A stretch of DNA of 64,000 bases from Lunatimonas lonarensis (GTDB taxonomy: Bacteria; Bacteroidota; Bacteroidia; Cytophagales; Cyclobacteriaceae): contig NZ_AQHR01000104.1 in the NCBI RefSeq assembly GCF_000390185.1, positions 87,844 through 151,843 of the forward strand. The letters are read 5' to 3'. A model generated the notes under the pieces. It was not told the DNA's origin. It did not search any database and saw only the letters and a program-made list of their open reading frames with translations. Position 1 is the first letter of the stretch, and every line of letters starts with the position of its first letter. The translations under genes and the position numbers were made by a program. This document shows positions 26,228 to 35,846 of the stretch, piece by piece.

Positions 26228-27601
26228 ATGAATCGTATAGCCGCTTTTATTCAGAGTAAGGTAAGTTTACTTACAAAAGGGAAATCAAGAACTGTAAAGG
26301 CCAAGAAGAATATTTTGGGTTCTATTCTCATTAAAGGAGGCAGTATCTTAATTTCCCTGGTGGTAGTTCCTTTGACAATAGACTATGTTAACCCGACCAG
26401 GTATGGTATTTGGCTGACTATTAGTTCCATTGTAGGTTGGTTTAGTTTTTTCAATGTAGGGCTGACGCATGGGTTACGTAATAAATTTGCTGAGTCTGTA
26501 TCAAAGGGTGATACTGAGTCTGGTCGTATGTATGTAAGTACGACCTATTTCATATTGGCGTTGATATTTTTCAGTGTGTGGTTGATTTTCATTTTCGTAA
26601 ATCCTTTTTTGAATTGGGCTCAGATTTTGAAGGTGTCAGAGGATATGCGAAGAGAGGTGTCAACATTAGCGGTGATTGTTTTCACCTATTTTTGCCTACA
26701 ATTTGTGTTAAAGGTGATCAATACGCTTTTGACTGCTGATCAGCAGCCTGCTAAGGCCTCCCTTATTGATTTACTGGGACAAATGATTTCGCTGGCTATT
26801 ATAGCAATACTCGTAATAACCACTGAGGGCTCTTTGGTTAATTTAGGTTTGGCACTTTGTTTAGCACCAATTGTTGTTCTAATATTGGCAAATGTATATC
26901 TTTTCAAAGGTAAGTATAGGTTGTATAGTCCACGGATTTCTGCAATTAATGTTAGCGAATCGAAAGGATTGTTTAACTTAGGGTTTATTTTCTTTATTAT
27001 TAGTATTGCTAGTTTGATACAGTACCAGTCAGCAAATATTATTATTGCTCGTAGTTTTGGGACTTATGAAGTTACTTCTTATAATATTGTGTATAAATAT
27101 TTCAATATCTTGGGTATGGCGTTTGGTATCTTTTTATCTCCTTTTTGGTCTGCTTCCACTGACGCATATCTTTCAAATGATATTCAATGGATAAGGAATG
27201 CGATCAAGAAATACCTGTTTTTGATTGTACTGCTTGTTTTTGGAGGGATAGGGATGCTGGTGTTTTCTCCTCAGGTTTACGATTTTTGGCTTAAGGGTCA
27301 GGTTGAAATTGACTTCATTTTATCAGTCTGGGGTTTTATATTTTTTATATCCTTTATGTTTGGCAATCTTTTTGTTAATTTTCTGAATGGTATAAGTGCT
27401 TTGAGAATTCAATTTTGGTGTAGTCTTATCAGTCCATTTGTGTACGTTGCGGTAGCTATTTTGCTGATAAGGTATTTTGAAATGGGCTTGAAGTCACTAT
27501 TTATTGCTTCTCTGGTAGCGAATTTTAATGGGATCCTCGTCGCTCCCATTCAATATTATTTGATCATTTATAAGAACAGAAAAGGTATATGGGTGAAATA
27601 G
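26228..27601 (+). CDS. Polysaccharide flippase (Wzx/MATE-like)
   Basis: A 457-residue polytopic membrane protein with about 12 hydrophobic segments. NILGSILIKGGSILISLVVV begins the first helix, and VNPTRYGIWLTISSIVGWF and TADQQPAKASLIDLLGQM match the conserved parts of polysaccharide-type MOP flippases. It would flip undecaprenyl-linked repeat units across the inner membrane. The frame is open from GTG 26201, but ATG 26228 gives the more natural N-terminus. The 3' end overlaps the next gene by 13 bp, indicating one operon. Confidence 0.9.
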   Translation: MNRIAAFIQSKVSLLTKGKSRTVKAKKNILGSILIKGGSILISLVVVPLTIDYVNPTRYGIWLTISSIVGWFSFFNVGLTHGLRNKFAESVSKGDTESGRMYVSTTYFILALIFFSVWLIFIFVNPFLNWAQILKVSEDMRREVSTLAVIVFTYFCLQFVLKVINTLLTADQQPAKASLIDLLGQMISLAIIAILVITTEGSLVNLGLALCLAPIVVLILANVYLFKGKYRLYSPRISAINVSESKGLFNLGFIFFIISIASLIQYQSANIIIARSFGTYEVTSYNIVYKYFNILGMAFGIFLSPFWSASTDAYLSNDIQWIRNAIKKYLFLIVLLVFGGIGMLVFSPQVYDFWLKGQVEIDFILSVWGFIFFISFMFGNLFVNFLNGISALRIQFWCSLISPFVYVAVAILLIRYFEMGLKSLFIASLVANFNGILVAPIQYYLIIYKNRKGIWVK

Positions 27602-28863
27602 GCATTGAAGAAGGGGGTAGGAAGGTGGTTCACCTGCAGTTTGGAAGTAGTCCATCTGGAAATTATACGATTCGGCTGCATGAGGCTTTTCTAGCATATG
27701 GGTATGATTCGTACGTTTTATCCCTTTATTCTGAGGTTGTAGGAGACCCAAGAATAGTTTCTTTGGGAGCGTTTGGTAAAAATGTACGTCGGTTGAACCA
27801 GAAAATTCAGGATTATTTAACTAGGAATAAACCAAAGGAATCAGGGGCATTTTCTCTGTCTCTATTAGGTTCAGATATCAGCAATCATCCGGTTGTTAGG
27901 CAATCTGATGTCATTTACGTGCACTGGGTTTTAGGGGGCTTCTTAAGCGTAAGGAACTTAAAGCAACTTGCCTCCCTAGGCAAGCCTATGGTGATGATTC
28001 TGCATGATATGTGGACGATCACCGGAGGCTGTTCCTATAGTTTCGATTGTGATAAGTTTTTGACACATTGCGGAAATTGTCCGGTGTTTCCCGAGGATAA
28101 GGAAGTGGATACTTCGTATAAACAATACGAGGAGAAGATGGAGTTTTACCGTTCATTTCGGAATCTGTTTTTCGTTTCCCCCAGTCATTGGTTAGCTGAT
28201 CTAGCCAAGCGTGCCGAGATTACTAAAGGTAAGCCCGTATATAGGATCCCAAATCCGATCGATCAAAACCTGTTTAAACCCTTTGATAAGTCGGTAGCTA
28301 AGGGAATTCTCGGTCTTGCAGCGTATGACTATGTGATATGTTTTGGCGCCAATAAGGTGCATAGTCCCTATAAAGGATGGACGTATTTGAAGGATGCGGT
28401 TGTTAAGTTGAAAAGTGAGCTGCCCAATAAAGAGATCGTAATGTTGGTTTTCGGGAGTGCTGCATCTGAGGAGATTTCAGAGGCCATCCCTTTTCCAATA
28501 AAGTTTATGGGGTTTATCAGGGATGACTATACGACCAACCTTGTTTACAATGCTTCCGATGTATTTCTTGCGCCATCCTTGGCGGATAATTTGCCTACTA
28601 CCATAATCGAAAGTTTATGCTGCGGAACGCCGGTGGTTGGATTTGAAACTGGAGGTATACCTGAAATGATCTCCCACAAATCAAACGGGTATATAGCTGC
28701 TTATCGGGATGCAGATGATTTCTGTAAGGGGATTGTTTATTGTCTCGAAAGAAAGCTGGTTGGCAAGCTACTTCCCGAGTACCAAGTGGACGTAATTATG
28801 GATCAGCATGCGAGTTTAATTTCCTATATGGAGCAAGAGGTGTATGACAATGGTCAAAGCTAG
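27589..28863 (+). CDS. Glycosyltransferase family 4
   Basis: A 424-residue GT-B glycosyltransferase. VVHLQFGSSPSGNYTIRLHE opens the acceptor domain. MILHDMWTITGGCSYSFDCD and LTHCGNCPVFPEDKE, with their cysteines, are typical of one GT4 subgroup. ASDVFLAPSLADNLPTTIIE followed by SLCCGTPVVGFETGGIPEMI is the donor-binding E-x7-E-like region near residue 345. It overlaps both its neighbours by 13 and 20 bp, so translation is probably coupled. It adds one sugar of the repeat unit. Confidence 0.9.
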   Translation: MGEIGIEEGGRKVVHLQFGSSPSGNYTIRLHEAFLAYGYDSYVLSLYSEVVGDPRIVSLGAFGKNVRRLNQKIQDYLTRNKPKESGAFSLSLLGSDISNHPVVRQSDVIYVHWVLGGFLSVRNLKQLASLGKPMVMILHDMWTITGGCSYSFDCDKFLTHCGNCPVFPEDKEVDTSYKQYEEKMEFYRSFRNLFFVSPSHWLADLAKRAEITKGKPVYRIPNPIDQNLFKPFDKSVAKGILGLAAYDYVICFGANKVHSPYKGWTYLKDAVVKLKSELPNKEIVMLVFGSAASEEISEAIPFPIKFMGFIRDDYTTNLVYNASDVFLAPSLADNLPTTIIESLCCGTPVVGFETGGIPEMISHKSNGYIAAYRDADDFCKGIVYCLERKLVGKLLPEYQVDVIMDQHASLISYMEQEVYDNGQS

Positions 28864-30106
28864 TCTAAAGCAACGTGTTAGATATGTTCTTTCGCATGAT
28901 AGGCAGGAGATTTTACTGCTTAATCTTTTTTGGCTTGGGTTTCTACTTTATACCCTTGCTTGGACAATTACATCAAGCCGTCAAACAAATTTCGTTGTTT
29001 TCCAGTCTGTGCAGATCGTTGGCATTCTTCTGATGATCCCAACTGGATATAAGTTAGTCAAATTTGAATTTGACAGCCATTATCAGAAGGTTATTTTTTT
29101 TATGATTGTTTTTTGGGCAGGTATTATTTTTTTGCGTGGACTTTCATTTGAAAAGGAGGCGTTAAAGTTGATGCTTCTTAACCCCTGGTTTGGTGGATTC
29201 CTTTATTTTGTCCCACTTATTATGCTATTCCCGAAGAAGTTAATATACTACAAGAGAATGTTTGATGTTATCATGGTTTTAGGGGTTTTTTTTATCATCT
29301 ACTCAATCCTTTTTCGTGGTGATCTATTAGAGACGGAGAAGAATGTTTTAAGTAGGGAAATAGTTGAATATTTTTCTAAGACCTTAGCAGTTGCTGTAAG
29401 TTTTATATTGATGACTTACTTTTATCATTCGAAACGTAGAAATCTAGCAGCATTTGGCATTTTGGCTTTATGTATATTTTTTGCGATTATTAGGGCAAGG
29501 AGGGGGTTGCTTTTCATGACGTTGGGTAGTTTGTTTTTAGTATTTGTATTATTTTGGATAAATACAAAGTACAAAATTGTAATGTTTTTGTTATCGGGAG
29601 GTGTTTTGGTGCTGTTAGGATCCGTGTCCGTTTATTTGGTGACAAGTTCGGAGGCGGAGTTTGTGTCTTACCTTCAGCAGAGGGGAGTTGAGGACACGCG
29701 TACTGGAGTGGAGCGATATTTTTTCAGTGACATGGAGGGATTAGATTGGGTAATAGGGAGAGGAATGATGGGTATGTATTATTCACCTACGATGGGTCAG
29801 GGCAATTATAGAGGTACCATCGAAACAGATTATTTAAATATGGTTTTAAAGGGAGGGTTGGTGCAAGTTGTGTTGTTTTTGCTGATTCTCGTCCCAGCGA
29901 TTTATAAGGGCTTATTCCAATCTAGAAATACACTTTCTAAAGCAGCGGCTCTTTGGATTCTTTTTTGGATGGTCAATACACACCCTTCTACTGTTCAGGT
30001 ATTTACTATGAATTATATACTTGTTTGGATCGGAGTTGGGATTTGCTATTCTGATACGTTGCGTAACTTGTCGGAAAAAGGATTGCGGGTTTATTTTATG
30101 ATATAA
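28844..30106 (+). CDS. O-antigen/polysaccharide polymerase-like membrane protein (Wzy candidate)
   Basis: A 420-residue polytopic membrane protein with about ten to twelve hydrophobic segments and a large periplasmic loop (about residues 265-330) containing the motif-like RTGVERYFFSDMEGLDWVIG. This topology and its place between flippase and glycosyltransferases identify it as the likely Wzy polymerase, which joins repeat units in the periplasm. Wzy sequences are poorly conserved, so the call rests mainly on topology and context; an O-antigen ligase-type activity is the alternative. Confidence 0.75.
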   Translation: MTMVKASLKQRVRYVLSHDRQEILLLNLFWLGFLLYTLAWTITSSRQTNFVVFQSVQIVGILLMIPTGYKLVKFEFDSHYQKVIFFMIVFWAGIIFLRGLSFEKEALKLMLLNPWFGGFLYFVPLIMLFPKKLIYYKRMFDVIMVLGVFFIIYSILFRGDLLETEKNVLSREIVEYFSKTLAVAVSFILMTYFYHSKRRNLAAFGILALCIFFAIIRARRGLLFMTLGSLFLVFVLFWINTKYKIVMFLLSGGVLVLLGSVSVYLVTSSEAEFVSYLQQRGVEDTRTGVERYFFSDMEGLDWVIGRGMMGMYYSPTMGQGNYRGTIETDYLNMVLKGGLVQVVLFLLILVPAIYKGLFQSRNTLSKAAALWILFWMVNTHPSTVQVFTMNYILVWIGVGICYSDTLRNLSEKGLRVYFMI

Positions 30107-30109
30107 ACT

Positions 30110-31186
30110 ATGAATAAGAAGGATATGAAATATAAGGTAGCTATTATCACAAAGCCTACCTTTGCCAGCCCGAGGGTTTTGTCGGACTGTTTGGCTCAGT
30201 TTCTAAAGGAGCGAGGGATGGAGGTTTCTGTGTTTTATGAGATCGCGTTTTTTAAGCGTCTTTTGAGTTTCTCGAGGGTGCGAAACAGGTATTCATGGCT
30301 CGCTTGGACCACCTATAAGTTACTGAATTTTGGCAGAGATAGACGTTTCGTTCGCAGAATGTCGGCATTTGATTTTGTTGTGATTGCAGAGACAAGCCCA
30401 AAATGCTATCTTAAAGATGAGTACGATTTTGTCAAAGGTAAGAGGATCCTAGGCGGCATTCCGATGGTTTATCACGGAGTTTACTACTTGGGCAATGCTC
30501 CGACGATATTGGATATGTTTGAACGGGAGGGACAAAATGATTCTACGATTTTCGATTGGCATTTGGCCGTTTCGTCCGTAACTGAGGTACGATCAACACC
30601 CACCCCTCCTTGGAGCCAAATCGGAATGTACCTAAAATCAAGTGGGTTGAAGCCGGAGATAAAGCGCCGAACGTTTGCGGTTGTCGATTTTGAGCGGGAA
30701 GGAAGGGAACAGATAAGGAACGAGCAGATCCAGGTTTTAAAGGATTTGGACATTCCCTATGTAGCCCTAAGTGGTAGCATGTCAATTGATCAGATTAGGG
30801 AGATTTACAGGCAAGCCACCTACTATTTTATCCAGTTCCCAGAGTCATTTGGTCTGCCAATAGCAGAGTGTTTAAGCTGTGGGGCCTACGTTTTTATGCC
30901 GGATAGTTCTTGGGCTATGGCCTGGCGGCTGGACGAGAACCCAGAGGTACATGGCCCTGGAAAGCTGGCCGATTGTTTTGTGGTTTATGACAATCATATG
31001 GATCTTACCAATAGATTAAGGGCATTGGAGGAGGCGTATGATTTAGAGGATACGCCCCGGAAGGTTTTTTCCTCATTTTTAGCCAATTATAGAAGCTATT
31101 ACGAGGGCAGCGAAGAAGGATACAATGCTTTCTTGGCCTATTTGGAACAAAATATACACCCAAAGAGAATAAAGAAAGTGGGATGA
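30110..31186 (+). CDS. Glycosyltransferase-like protein
   Basis: A 358-residue predicted soluble protein. YKVAIITKPTFASPRVLSDC resembles the first strand-loop-helix of GT-B enzymes. FPESFGLPIAECLSCGAYVF near residue 245-265 is the E-x7-E-type donor region (here E-S-F-G-L-P-I-A-E), which supports a retaining GT4-like enzyme. The middle is diverged. It overlaps the next gene by 4 bp (ATGA), so the two are translationally coupled. Confidence 0.75.
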   Translation: MNKKDMKYKVAIITKPTFASPRVLSDCLAQFLKERGMEVSVFYEIAFFKRLLSFSRVRNRYSWLAWTTYKLLNFGRDRRFVRRMSAFDFVVIAETSPKCYLKDEYDFVKGKRILGGIPMVYHGVYYLGNAPTILDMFEREGQNDSTIFDWHLAVSSVTEVRSTPTPPWSQIGMYLKSSGLKPEIKRRTFAVVDFEREGREQIRNEQIQVLKDLDIPYVALSGSMSIDQIREIYRQATYYFIQFPESFGLPIAECLSCGAYVFMPDSSWAMAWRLDENPEVHGPGKLADCFVVYDNHMDLTNRLRALEEAYDLEDTPRKVFSSFLANYRSYYEGSEEGYNAFLAYLEQNIHPKRIKKVG

Positions 31187-32502
31187 GAGATTTGCCGAGG
31201 GTACTTATTTTAAATCAACCGTTTAATAGTCAATCGGGAGGAGGGATAACGCTATCTAATCTTTTCTCCGATTGGGATAGGGACAAATTGGCTGTCCTCT
31301 GCCCTTCTTATTTGATTAATGACGGTACAGAAGGCCATATTTGCCAGAATTACTATCAGTTGGGTTCAAAGGAGCACAAATGGCTTTTTCCGTTTAATTT
31401 CATCGCCAAGAAGCACTATTCCGGGCCATTGCTCATTAGCAGGGAAAAGTCATTGAGACCAAATGCCAAATCGGCGTCCCTCAGAAAGAGACTTCTGTCC
31501 GATTATTTGAATCCCATGTTCAGGGCTACTGGTATGGCGCACTGGATTTCCCGTTATGAGCTGTCGGATGAATTGAAAAATTGGCTCAACGCCTTCAACG
31601 CTGATATTATATATGCGCAGGCACAGAGACGTGAAAACCTGCTTTTTTGCCTTGTGGTACAAAAATACCTAAATAAGCCAATGGTCTTTCACATGATGGA
31701 TGATTGGGTAGCGTGGGTGCCAAAAGGAAAGATTTTTGGAGTGGATTGGAGCAGGCAAATAGATATTGATTTTAGGGAAGTATTGAAAGCTTCATCGTTG
31801 CATCTAAGCATCAGCGATTTGATGGCAAAAGAATACCAGGAAAGATACGGCTATCGATTTATTCCATTTCATAATCCCATTGATGTTGATTTCTGGAGAA
31901 GAGGGCAGCGGCAAAGCTATGAGCTATCAGAAGTCCCAGAGATCTTATATGCTGGAAGAGTAGGGTTGGGAATTTCGGAGAGTCTTAAGATAATGGCCCG
32001 TGCGATCACGTCGTTGAATAAAGATTTAGGCCTTCGTATTCGATTCGTTATTCAAAGTGGCGATAAAGAACATTGGATGGATGAATATGAAGTGGTACAG
32101 CATCGATCGTTCGTAGAGTATAGCGAGTTGCCAAGTAGATTTGGAACGGCAGACATCTTGTTTTTGCCGTACGAATTTGCGAAGGAAGCAATACAGTTCT
32201 TTAAATACTCGATGCCAACGAAGGCTTCCGAATATATGGTCTGCGGAACCCCTATACTTATCTTTTCCCCGGAGGAAATGGCTATCGTTTCCTATGCCAG
32301 GGTTTACGGATGGGCTAAGGTAGTTACCGAAAACAGTCTTGATTCGCTGATTAATGCGTTAAAGGAACTTTTAGGCGATACTGAAATTCGGCAGTCGATA
32401 GGAACAAAGGCGATTTCAGTGGCAGCGGAAAGGCATGACGGGTTTTTGGTTAGGACCGAGTTTATGCGTTTACTTGGTGGGTTGGTGAATTCTGATAACT
32501 GA
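31183..32502 (+). CDS. Glycosyltransferase (GT4-like)
   Basis: A 439-residue protein with the start VLILNQPFNSQSGGGITLSN, a glycine-rich GT-B opening. PMVFHMMDDWVAWVPKGK is a typical interdomain segment, EILYAGRVGLGISESLKIMA begins the donor domain, and SMPTKASEYMVCGTPILIFS occupies the nucleotide-sugar site. It probably belongs to the exopolysaccharide pathway. ATG overlaps the previous stop by 4 bp. Confidence 0.82.
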   Translation: MRDLPRVLILNQPFNSQSGGGITLSNLFSDWDRDKLAVLCPSYLINDGTEGHICQNYYQLGSKEHKWLFPFNFIAKKHYSGPLLISREKSLRPNAKSASLRKRLLSDYLNPMFRATGMAHWISRYELSDELKNWLNAFNADIIYAQAQRRENLLFCLVVQKYLNKPMVFHMMDDWVAWVPKGKIFGVDWSRQIDIDFREVLKASSLHLSISDLMAKEYQERYGYRFIPFHNPIDVDFWRRGQRQSYELSEVPEILYAGRVGLGISESLKIMARAITSLNKDLGLRIRFVIQSGDKEHWMDEYEVVQHRSFVEYSELPSRFGTADILFLPYEFAKEAIQFFKYSMPTKASEYMVCGTPILIFSPEEMAIVSYARVYGWAKVVTENSLDSLINALKELLGDTEIRQSIGTKAISVAAERHDGFLVRTEFMRLLGGLVNSDN

Positions 32503-32517
32503 AGGAGAAGATCGAAG

Positions 32518-32613
32518 ATGACGCATGAATTACACTATTCGATGACCTTAATCCATACGAGATATACCGTCCCCTTGGGATCATCCAGCGGGTTTAAAAA
32601 GAGGAAAAAATAA
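32518..32613 (+). CDS. Possible 31-residue small ORF between two glycosyltransferases
   Basis: ATG at 32518 is preceded by a good AAGGAG (32502-32507) and opens 31 codons ending in TAA at 32611, only 4 bp before the next gene's ATG. The peptide (MTHELHYSMTLIHTRYTVPL, then a basic tail) is unlike anything I recognise. It could be a leader peptide for the following gene or chance. Confidence 0.25.
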   Translation: MTHELHYSMTLIHTRYTVPLGSSSGFKKRKK

Positions 32614-32617
32614 GAAG

Positions 32618-33634
32618 ATGAAGAGGTTTTTTTTGTATCCGTTAAATCAGCAGGCCAAGGGTTCTCCAAATCCGTATATGGAGAATTTTAAATCATCGCT
32701 CACTCAGAAAGCAATAGTTGTCAATTCCGCTGCCCCCAATAGAGGTGTGCTGAATTTATATTTATTTTATTTTAAAACTGATATTTATATCCTAAACTGG
32801 ATAGAGTTTGTTGAGGAAAAGAAATTCGGTTGGTTACAAGTTTTTTTGTTCAGGATTTTTTGTGCCATTACGCGGTTCTCAAGCAAAAAAATTATTTGGA
32901 TCCTTCATAACAAAGGCTCGCATTTAAAAAAGGATAAAAAAGACAAGCATGGAGGGCTTTTTTCGGTAATGATGAACGTTTCAGACCATATCATTACACA
33001 TTCTCAGGAAGGTGTCCGGTTTGTGAAGAAAATGTACCCATTTGCAGTTGAAAAAGTTAGGGTATTTACCCACCCGATTCTTCCTCCTTTTTCTGATGGT
33101 TCGCATAAGGAGAAGGAATACGATTTGTTGATTTGGGGAGCCTTGCATCCGTATAAGGGCGTAGATCTATTTTTAGCCCATGTTAAGTCAACACCTAGCT
33201 TCAATAATTTCAAAATCCTTGTCATAGGCAAGTGTTTTGATGAAGTTTACGAAAAAAAGCTAAGGGAGAACCTTTCTGAGAATGTGCAATTCTTTGATGG
33301 AACCCTCTCTTTACAAGAGATATCGCAATTTGCCTCCAATTCAAAGTTTGTTTTGTTTACCTATCAATCGGAAACCGTAATAAGTTCAGGGGCATTTATG
33401 GACACGCTGAGGATGGATACGCAAATTATAGGCCTTTCACATGCGGTTTTCGAGGATTTTCAATACCTTTCGAATGTACATACCTATAGTCAGTTTATTG
33501 AAATACCTGGCATAATAAACAGATATCGCTTTGGTGATGGACTTAGTTTCGACATGAGACAGCAACTTTATCTTGATAATAGCTGGGATGTATTTACTGA
33601 TAACATTTTAGGGGTTATTAAAGGAGGATCATAG
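32618..33634 (+). CDS. Glycosyltransferase-like protein
   Basis: A 338-residue predicted glycosyltransferase. The N-terminal domain has KIIWILHNKGSHLKKDKKDK, as in GT4 acceptor domains, and the C-terminal domain has YDLLIWGALHPYKGVDLFLA and ILVIGKCFDEVYEKKL, the usual start of the donor-binding Rossmann half. The classical E-x7-E block is weak (FTYQSETVISSGAFMDTLRM). The donor is unknown. It is one of several glycosyltransferases of the locus. Confidence 0.72.
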   Translation: MKRFFLYPLNQQAKGSPNPYMENFKSSLTQKAIVVNSAAPNRGVLNLYLFYFKTDIYILNWIEFVEEKKFGWLQVFLFRIFCAITRFSSKKIIWILHNKGSHLKKDKKDKHGGLFSVMMNVSDHIITHSQEGVRFVKKMYPFAVEKVRVFTHPILPPFSDGSHKEKEYDLLIWGALHPYKGVDLFLAHVKSTPSFNNFKILVIGKCFDEVYEKKLRENLSENVQFFDGTLSLQEISQFASNSKFVLFTYQSETVISSGAFMDTLRMDTQIIGLSHAVFEDFQYLSNVHTYSQFIEIPGIINRYRFGDGLSFDMRQQLYLDNSWDVFTDNILGVIKGGS

Positions 33635-33712
33635 CTGATATATGGCTTTGGTTTGGACTATGGAGTGGTTTTGGGGAAAATGAAATTTGGTAATCATTAG
33701 AGTCGTTTTTTT

Positions 33713-34921
33713 ATGAATAGTATGGATAATGTGCGAATTGAAGAGTCGTTTGAGAGACTATTGGGCTATTGTGAAAAGGAGGGTTTTAAGGGATATGACC
33801 CCTATGATGGCCTGAACAGTAAACTTTTTAAGTCTATACCTTTTTTTTCAAATAATCGGTATGTGAAGCTGGCTTGGATCCAGTTTTTTAAACGATCTCC
33901 GGTAAATTTCAGGAGGTTGGTAGGGGTTGAGAAGGAATTTAACCCCAAGGCAATTGGCTTATTCTTAAGTTCTTATTGCATTCTGTATAAAATGGATAAG
34001 AAGCCCGAGCATTTGAAGAGAGTCAATGAATTGGCTAGTTTGGCGTTGGATCTGAGGACTAAGGGATGGAGTGGAAGCTGTTGGGGATATAATTTCGATT
34101 GGCAGGCGAGGGCTTTTTTTCAGCCAAAAGGAACCCCAACGGTGGTTGCTACGACTTTCGTGGCAAATGCATTGTTAGACGCGTTTGAGATTACAAATGA
34201 TAGGAGGCTGCTTGATGCAGCTAGGAGTGCCTGTGACTTCGTTTTGTGCGATTTAAATCGTACGCCGGATGAAAGTGGTAGGGGCTTTTGTTTCTCCTAT
34301 TCTCCTCTTGACACAAGTGTCGTTTATAATGCCTCGCTTCTGGGAGCCCGTTTATTGTCACGTGTGTACAGCCACACAAATGAGGACACGTTGATTCAAG
34401 AGGCAAGAAGCGCGGTACTCTTTGTTTGTGAAAGACAGCTTTCCAATGGTTCTTGGCCATATGGGGCTTATGATTTTCACCAATGGATCGACAACTTTCA
34501 TACCGGCTACAATTTGGAATGTATCGCTGATTTTCAGCGGTTTTCTGGGTCGCATGAGTTCGATGGCGTCCTACGAAAAGGCTTTGAGTTTTATATAGAG
34601 ACTTTCTTTTCCGATGAGGGTATCCCTAGGTATTACAGCCACCAAACCTATCCCATTGACGTTCACACTACATCCCAACTTATGGTTACGGTGGCTAAAT
34701 CGGGAAATTTCGCACGGTATGGTCAAACTTGTAAGAACGTATTGCTTTGGACGATTGCGCATATGCAGTCGAAAAAGGAGGGGCGTTTCTTTTACCAAAT
34801 AAATAGGTTTTTCACCTCCAGGATTTCCTATATGAGGTGGTCTCAGGCTTGGATGGTTTATGGGATGTCCGTTTATTTACAGGAGGTTTGGAAAATAAAC
34901 CAGGAATGTTCAGATAGGTAG
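33713..34921 (+). CDS. VpsJ-like alpha/alpha-toroid protein of the polysaccharide locus
   Basis: A 402-residue protein with repeated helix pairs and aromatic, glycine-rich turns (GWSGSCWGYNFDWQARAFFQ, TPTVVATTFVANALLDAFEI, NGSWPYGAYDFHQWIDNFHT). This is the pattern of (alpha/alpha)6-barrel proteins such as polysaccharide lyases, epimerase C-terminal domains and the Vibrio VpsJ family found in exopolysaccharide loci. No signal peptide is visible, so it should act in the cytoplasm. Catalytic residues are not assigned. An intracellular role in modifying or editing the polysaccharide precursor is inference. Confidence 0.65.
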   Translation: MNSMDNVRIEESFERLLGYCEKEGFKGYDPYDGLNSKLFKSIPFFSNNRYVKLAWIQFFKRSPVNFRRLVGVEKEFNPKAIGLFLSSYCILYKMDKKPEHLKRVNELASLALDLRTKGWSGSCWGYNFDWQARAFFQPKGTPTVVATTFVANALLDAFEITNDRRLLDAARSACDFVLCDLNRTPDESGRGFCFSYSPLDTSVVYNASLLGARLLSRVYSHTNEDTLIQEARSAVLFVCERQLSNGSWPYGAYDFHQWIDNFHTGYNLECIADFQRFSGSHEFDGVLRKGFEFYIETFFSDEGIPRYYSHQTYPIDVHTTSQLMVTVAKSGNFARYGQTCKNVLLWTIAHMQSKKEGRFFYQINRFFTSRISYMRWSQAWMVYGMSVYLQEVWKINQECSDR

Positions 34922-35055
34922 TGTTGACCTTGGGAAAGTACGATAGAAATTTAATAAGAATAGAGGGAAAAAACGGAGTATCTTGGAAGATCGGTACCTG
35001 AGAGGTTTTGTAAGGGTATAAATTCCATGTGATCAATTGAAAAAAACAAAAGGAT

Positions 35056-35784
35056 ATGAAGAAGGACATTAGTGGATTGGACATATATACGGATACATAC
35101 GAAGATATCATAGGGGAAATTACTAGTTGTATCGAGTCGAAGCAGAAGAGGCAGATTTGTGCCCTAAATGTTTATAAAATGGCTTACATATATAAGTCTT
35201 CTGATTTTTATGAAAAAATACGAAAAATCGAATTATTGATTGCAGATGGTGTTAGTATCGTTTTGCTTTGTGCCATGTATGGGTATCGCGTAAAGGAAAG
35301 GATCACCGGTGTCGCTTTATTCGAGAAGTTGCTCGAAAAGGGCGATGCGGGGAAATGGAAAGTGTTTTTGTTAGGAGCTAAACCAGCTGTTATCCAAGAA
35401 ACCCAGCGTCGTATACACGAAAGCTTTCCAAATTTGAATGTTGTCGGATGTATTGACGGTTACTTTAAAGATGAAAACAGTGTGATTAATGAGATAAACG
35501 AGGCTAAACCCGATATACTTTTTGTCGCTATGGGATCTCCTATCCAAGAAGATTTTCTGGATAAGAATCGGACAAATTTAAACGCAACAATTTTTATGGG
35601 ATTAGGGGGGACGTTCGATGTGTTTTCCGGCTTAACGCCAAGGGCACCTCGCTTTTTTCAGTCGATAGGTTTGGAGTGGCTGTATAGGATGATAAGAGAG
35701 CCCAGTAAATACTTTAAACGTTATTCCAATACTATACCTGTGTTTGTGTATCATTCAATCAGGAATTATTTCGTTAGAAAATAG
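35056..35784 (+). CDS. WecG/TagA/CpsF family glycosyltransferase (GT26)
   Basis: A 242-residue member of GT26, which transfers N-acetylmannosamine or N-acetylmannosaminuronate, or related sugars, to lipid-linked precursors. Diagnostic blocks are ADGVSIVLLCAMYGYRVKER, RITGVALFEKLLEKG, VFLLGAKPAVIQETQRRI, PDILFVAMGSPIQEDFL and TFDVFSGLTPRAPRFFQSIG ending in EWLYRMIREPSKYFKRY. The family commonly adds the second sugar after a phosphoglycosyl transferase, which fits this locus. Confidence 0.93.
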   Translation: MKKDISGLDIYTDTYEDIIGEITSCIESKQKRQICALNVYKMAYIYKSSDFYEKIRKIELLIADGVSIVLLCAMYGYRVKERITGVALFEKLLEKGDAGKWKVFLLGAKPAVIQETQRRIHESFPNLNVVGCIDGYFKDENSVINEINEAKPDILFVAMGSPIQEDFLDKNRTNLNATIFMGLGGTFDVFSGLTPRAPRFFQSIGLEWLYRMIREPSKYFKRYSNTIPVFVYHSIRNYFVRK

Positions 35785-35846
35785 ATTCCTTTGGTATAGT
35801 TATGTTTGGTAGTTTATTTGGTTTTTGTGCTGTCTAGGTTTGGTTT

